A program made the position numbers and the translations under genes. A stretch of DNA of 6,855 nucleotides from the NCBI GenBank assembly GCA_030619245.1, contig JAUXBS010000063.1:1-6855 (forward strand). The letters run 5' to 3'. The notes below the pieces were generated by a model. It made no database searches, was not told where the DNA came from, and saw nothing but the letters and a program-made list of their open reading frames with translations. Positions 5,702-6,855 of this stretch are shown piece by piece; within the stretch, counting starts at the first letter, position 1, and every line of letters begins with the position of its first letter. Source of the DNA: Clostridia bacterium (GTDB taxonomy: Bacteria; UBA6262; WVXT01; JAUXBS01).

Positions 5702-5743
5702 GAATATAGATGCGTGAGTTACGGAAAGGTGTGGAAGAGATGA
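5690..5743 (+). pseudogene. Truncated relic of an FmdB-type zinc ribbon gene
   Basis: The 17 codons from ATG 5690 to TGA 5741-5743 read [17 protein letters not shown]. This closely resembles the start of FmdB-type zinc ribbons (MP[IV]xEYRCxxCGK...), including the first knuckle Cys8, while the partner Cys11 is Tyr. The frame stops before the second knuckle. Family members run to 60-110 residues, so this is probably a gene broken by mutation or deletion. The stop codon overlaps ATG 5740 of the mrp-type gene in an ATGA junction, so the fragment might still be translated to couple expression. No ribosome site is visible for ATG 5690 or the in-frame ATG 5681. The frame is open upstream, so a longer N-terminus cannot be excluded. 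Confidence 0.45.
5725..5731 (+). promoter_or_regulatory. Ribosome binding site (AAAGGTG) that favours the ATG 5740 start
   Basis: AAAGGTG lies 8 nt before ATG 5740 and matches the core of the anti-Shine-Dalgarno complement (AAGGTG vs AAGGAG). The in-frame ATG at 5710 has no such site and would add ten residues that have no counterpart in the family. Confidence 0.5.
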
Positions 5744-6570
5744 ATGATAATAAAAAAGAAAATGAATTAAAGCGGTTAGAAACGTTATTGGCCGTAAATA
5801 TGGCTCAGATTAAAGTTAAAATACTAGTACTAAGTAACAAAGGGGGTGTTGGTAAAAGTTCAATAGCTGTGAACCTGGCTGTTTGCTTAAGTAAAAAAGG
5901 CGCTAAGGTAGGTTTGCTGGACGCTGATATTCATGGCCCTTCCATAGTAAAAATGCTCGGGGTTGAAGGTAAGAAATTAAAATACGGTTCATCCGGTATC
6001 ATACCCTTCCCGGTTAATCCTAATTTGGGTATTGTTTCCATGGCTTTTATGTCAGAGACCCCTGATACTCCGGTAATCTGGAGAGGCCCTTTGAAAATGG
6101 TGGCGCTCAGGCAATTTTTAGCTGAGGTGGAATGGGGAAAACTGGATTACCTGATTATTGATTCCCCGCCCGGGACAGGGGATGAGCCGTTGTCTGTGTG
6201 CCAGTTGATTAAGGATTTGACAGGAGCGATTATTGTTACCACTCCCCAGGAGATAGCTTTACTGGACTCAAGAAAATGCGTGGGCTTTCTACGCCAGCTT
6301 TCCATTCCTATCCTGGGTATACTGGAAAACATGAGTGGTTTTTCCTGTCCGCATTGTAGCAAGAATATAGATTTGTTTAAGTCCGGGGGAGGAGAAAAGG
6401 CGGCTAAAGAACTGAAAATTCCTTTTTTAGGGCGTATCCCGCTGGATCCGCGTATAGTAGAAACTGCTGATAATGGGAAATCATTTATCGGGGTTTATCC
6501 TGATTCTGAAGCAGCAGGAGTTATAGAGAAAATCTGCAGTTTAATAGATGAAACCCACATGCCTCATTAA
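5740..6570 (+). CDS. mrp: Mrp/NBP35 (ApbC)-family iron-sulfur carrier P-loop ATPase
   Basis: The 276-residue protein is a stand-alone Mrp/NBP35-type ATPase, a cytoplasmic scaffold/carrier that passes [4Fe-4S] clusters to apoproteins. It has the deviant Walker [10 protein letters not shown] (32-40), switch motif DADIHGPSI (61-69), PVIWRGPLK (111-119) and Walker [11 protein letters not shown] (141-150). [11 protein letters not shown] follows at 196-206, whose Cys203 and Cys206 form the family's CPxC pair that holds a bridging cluster between two subunits. The end has [17 protein letters not shown] (231-247). It lacks the N-terminal MIP18/DUF59 domain of E. coli Mrp, as many anaerobes do. The third P-loop residue is Asn33 where Mrp proteins usually have Gly. 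I prefer ATG 5740 over ATG 5710 because of AAAGGTG 5725-5731. It fits the cofactor theme of the left block but is probably a separate unit. Confidence 0.93.
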   Translation: MNDNKKENELKRLETLLAVNMAQIKVKILVLSNKGGVGKSSIAVNLAVCLSKKGAKVGLLDADIHGPSIVKMLGVEGKKLKYGSSGIIPFPVNPNLGIVSMAFMSETPDTPVIWRGPLKMVALRQFLAEVEWGKLDYLIIDSPPGTGDEPLSVCQLIKDLTGAIIVTTPQEIALLDSRKCVGFLRQLSIPILGILENMSGFSCPHCSKNIDLFKSGGGEKAAKELKIPFLGRIPLDPRIVETADNGKSFIGVYPDSEAAGVIEKICSLIDETHMPH

Positions 6571-6641
6571 TGCCCGGTGAAAAATCAGAAATTAATCTTA
6601 GAAAAAACTGTTTTTTAAATGATATGCTGGGAATATTTTTA

Positions 6642-6670
6642 TTGCAAAAAAGAATATTTTTTGTTATTAT
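6642..6670 (+). promoter_or_regulatory. Sigma-70-type promoter for the YggT-family gene
   Basis: TTGCAA (6642-6647) and TATTAT (6665-6670) are spaced by 17 bp and match 4/6 and 5/6 of the -35 and -10 consensus. The start site would be near 6677, giving a leader of about 18 nt that includes the AGAGGA ribosome site at 6680-6685. The surrounding DNA is very AT-rich and carries GAATATTTTT twice (6631-6640, 6652-6661), which could favour melting but also raises the chance of a random match. Confidence 0.55.
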
Positions 6671-6694
6671 AGGCTTAAAAGAGGAATTTAATAC

Positions 6695-6855
6695 ATGTTT
6701 CTTGCAAGGTTTTTTATACATCTGATAGATATTTATATTTTTGTTATTATAATAAGCGCGGTTATGTCCTGGTTTTCAGGAGACCCGTATAATCCTGTGG
6801 TTTTATGGATATCAAAGGTTACAGACCCTTTTTTAAACGGTATTCGCAGGTTAAT
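6695..6855 (+). CDS. YggT-family integral membrane protein (partial, 3' end missing)
   Basis: ATG 6695 with AGAGGA 6680-6685 nine nt upstream opens a frame of 53 codons that runs off the window. The first 27 residues include a hydrophobic membrane helix (about 9-27). They are followed by the family hallmark SWFSGDPYNPVV (25-36) and VTDPFLNGIRRL (42-53), matching the YggT/CCB3 pattern (SW...DPxNP...VTEPxLxPIRR). YggT proteins are small two- to four-helix inner-membrane proteins; in bacteria some support osmotic tolerance or cell-division organisation and plastid relatives act in cytochrome b6 heme attachment. The gene is bacterial in distribution, which argues against an archaeal source. Its own promoter separates it from the mrp-type gene. 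Confidence 0.85.
   Translation, partial: MFLARFFIHLIDIYIFVIIISAVMSWFSGDPYNPVVLWISKVTDPFLNGIRRL

Noticed and set aside
6602..6616. AAAAAA-CTG-TTTTTT as an intrinsic terminator for the mrp-type gene
   Set aside because: The stem is only A-T pairs with a 3-nt loop, with no GC-rich base to pause polymerase. It could be a weak bidirectional signal but cannot be called a terminator.
6631..6661. GAATATTTTT repeated twice, 21 bp apart
   Set aside because: Only two copies in very AT-rich DNA; no array, no spacer regularity that would suggest CRISPR or iterons.

Overview
The window reads as a piece of an anaerobic bacterial chromosome. The GC content is moderate by eye (low to mid 40s percent), Shine-Dalgarno sites are strong, and Arg AGG/AGA and Ile ATA codons are common. 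Every confident gene lies on the + strand. A bacterial lineage is suggested by the YggT-family gene at the right edge and the FmdB-type zinc ribbon. Anaerobic metabolism is suggested by many ferredoxin-type iron-sulfur motifs and a small radical SAM activase-like enzyme. I cannot name the species; an uncultured anaerobe is plausible.

Left block (1-2883): the tail of a probable DUF5320-like small protein, a perfect 16-bp inverted repeat, two NifX/NafY-type (dinitrogenase iron-molybdenum cofactor family) proteins, and one long protein that fuses two MinD-type ATPases, each carrying an inserted 2x[4Fe-4S] ferredoxin domain. The last three genes are tightly packed (4-bp overlap, then a 3-bp gap) and look like one operon. 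No nitrogenase structural genes are present, so a general role in iron-sulfur or metal-cofactor handling is more likely than nitrogen fixation.

Middle block (2884-4901): a short leader with a sigma-54-like -24/-12 motif, then a DUF1638 protein, a radical SAM protein of the NrdG2/PflA-like type, a thioredoxin and an FmdB-like zinc ribbon, with gaps of 4, 16 and 15 bp. This looks like a second operon coupling a radical SAM enzyme with thiol-redox and small metal-binding partners.

Right block (4902-6855): a class I SAM-dependent methyltransferase, what looks like the relic of a second FmdB-type gene, an Mrp/NBP35-type iron-sulfur carrier ATPase with a CPxC motif, an AT-rich gap with a good sigma-70 promoter, and the start of a YggT-family membrane protein cut by the window end.

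Taken together, the window encodes three MinD/Mrp-type ATPase domains in two proteins, two NifX-type cofactor-binding proteins, one radical SAM enzyme, thioredoxin and a zinc ribbon. A reasonable inference is a locus for assembly or delivery of iron-sulfur or related metal cofactors. The most unusual items are the single-chain tandem ATPase-ferredoxin fusion, the perfect hairpin ahead of the NifX pair, and the decayed FmdB fragment whose stop codon overlaps the mrp start.
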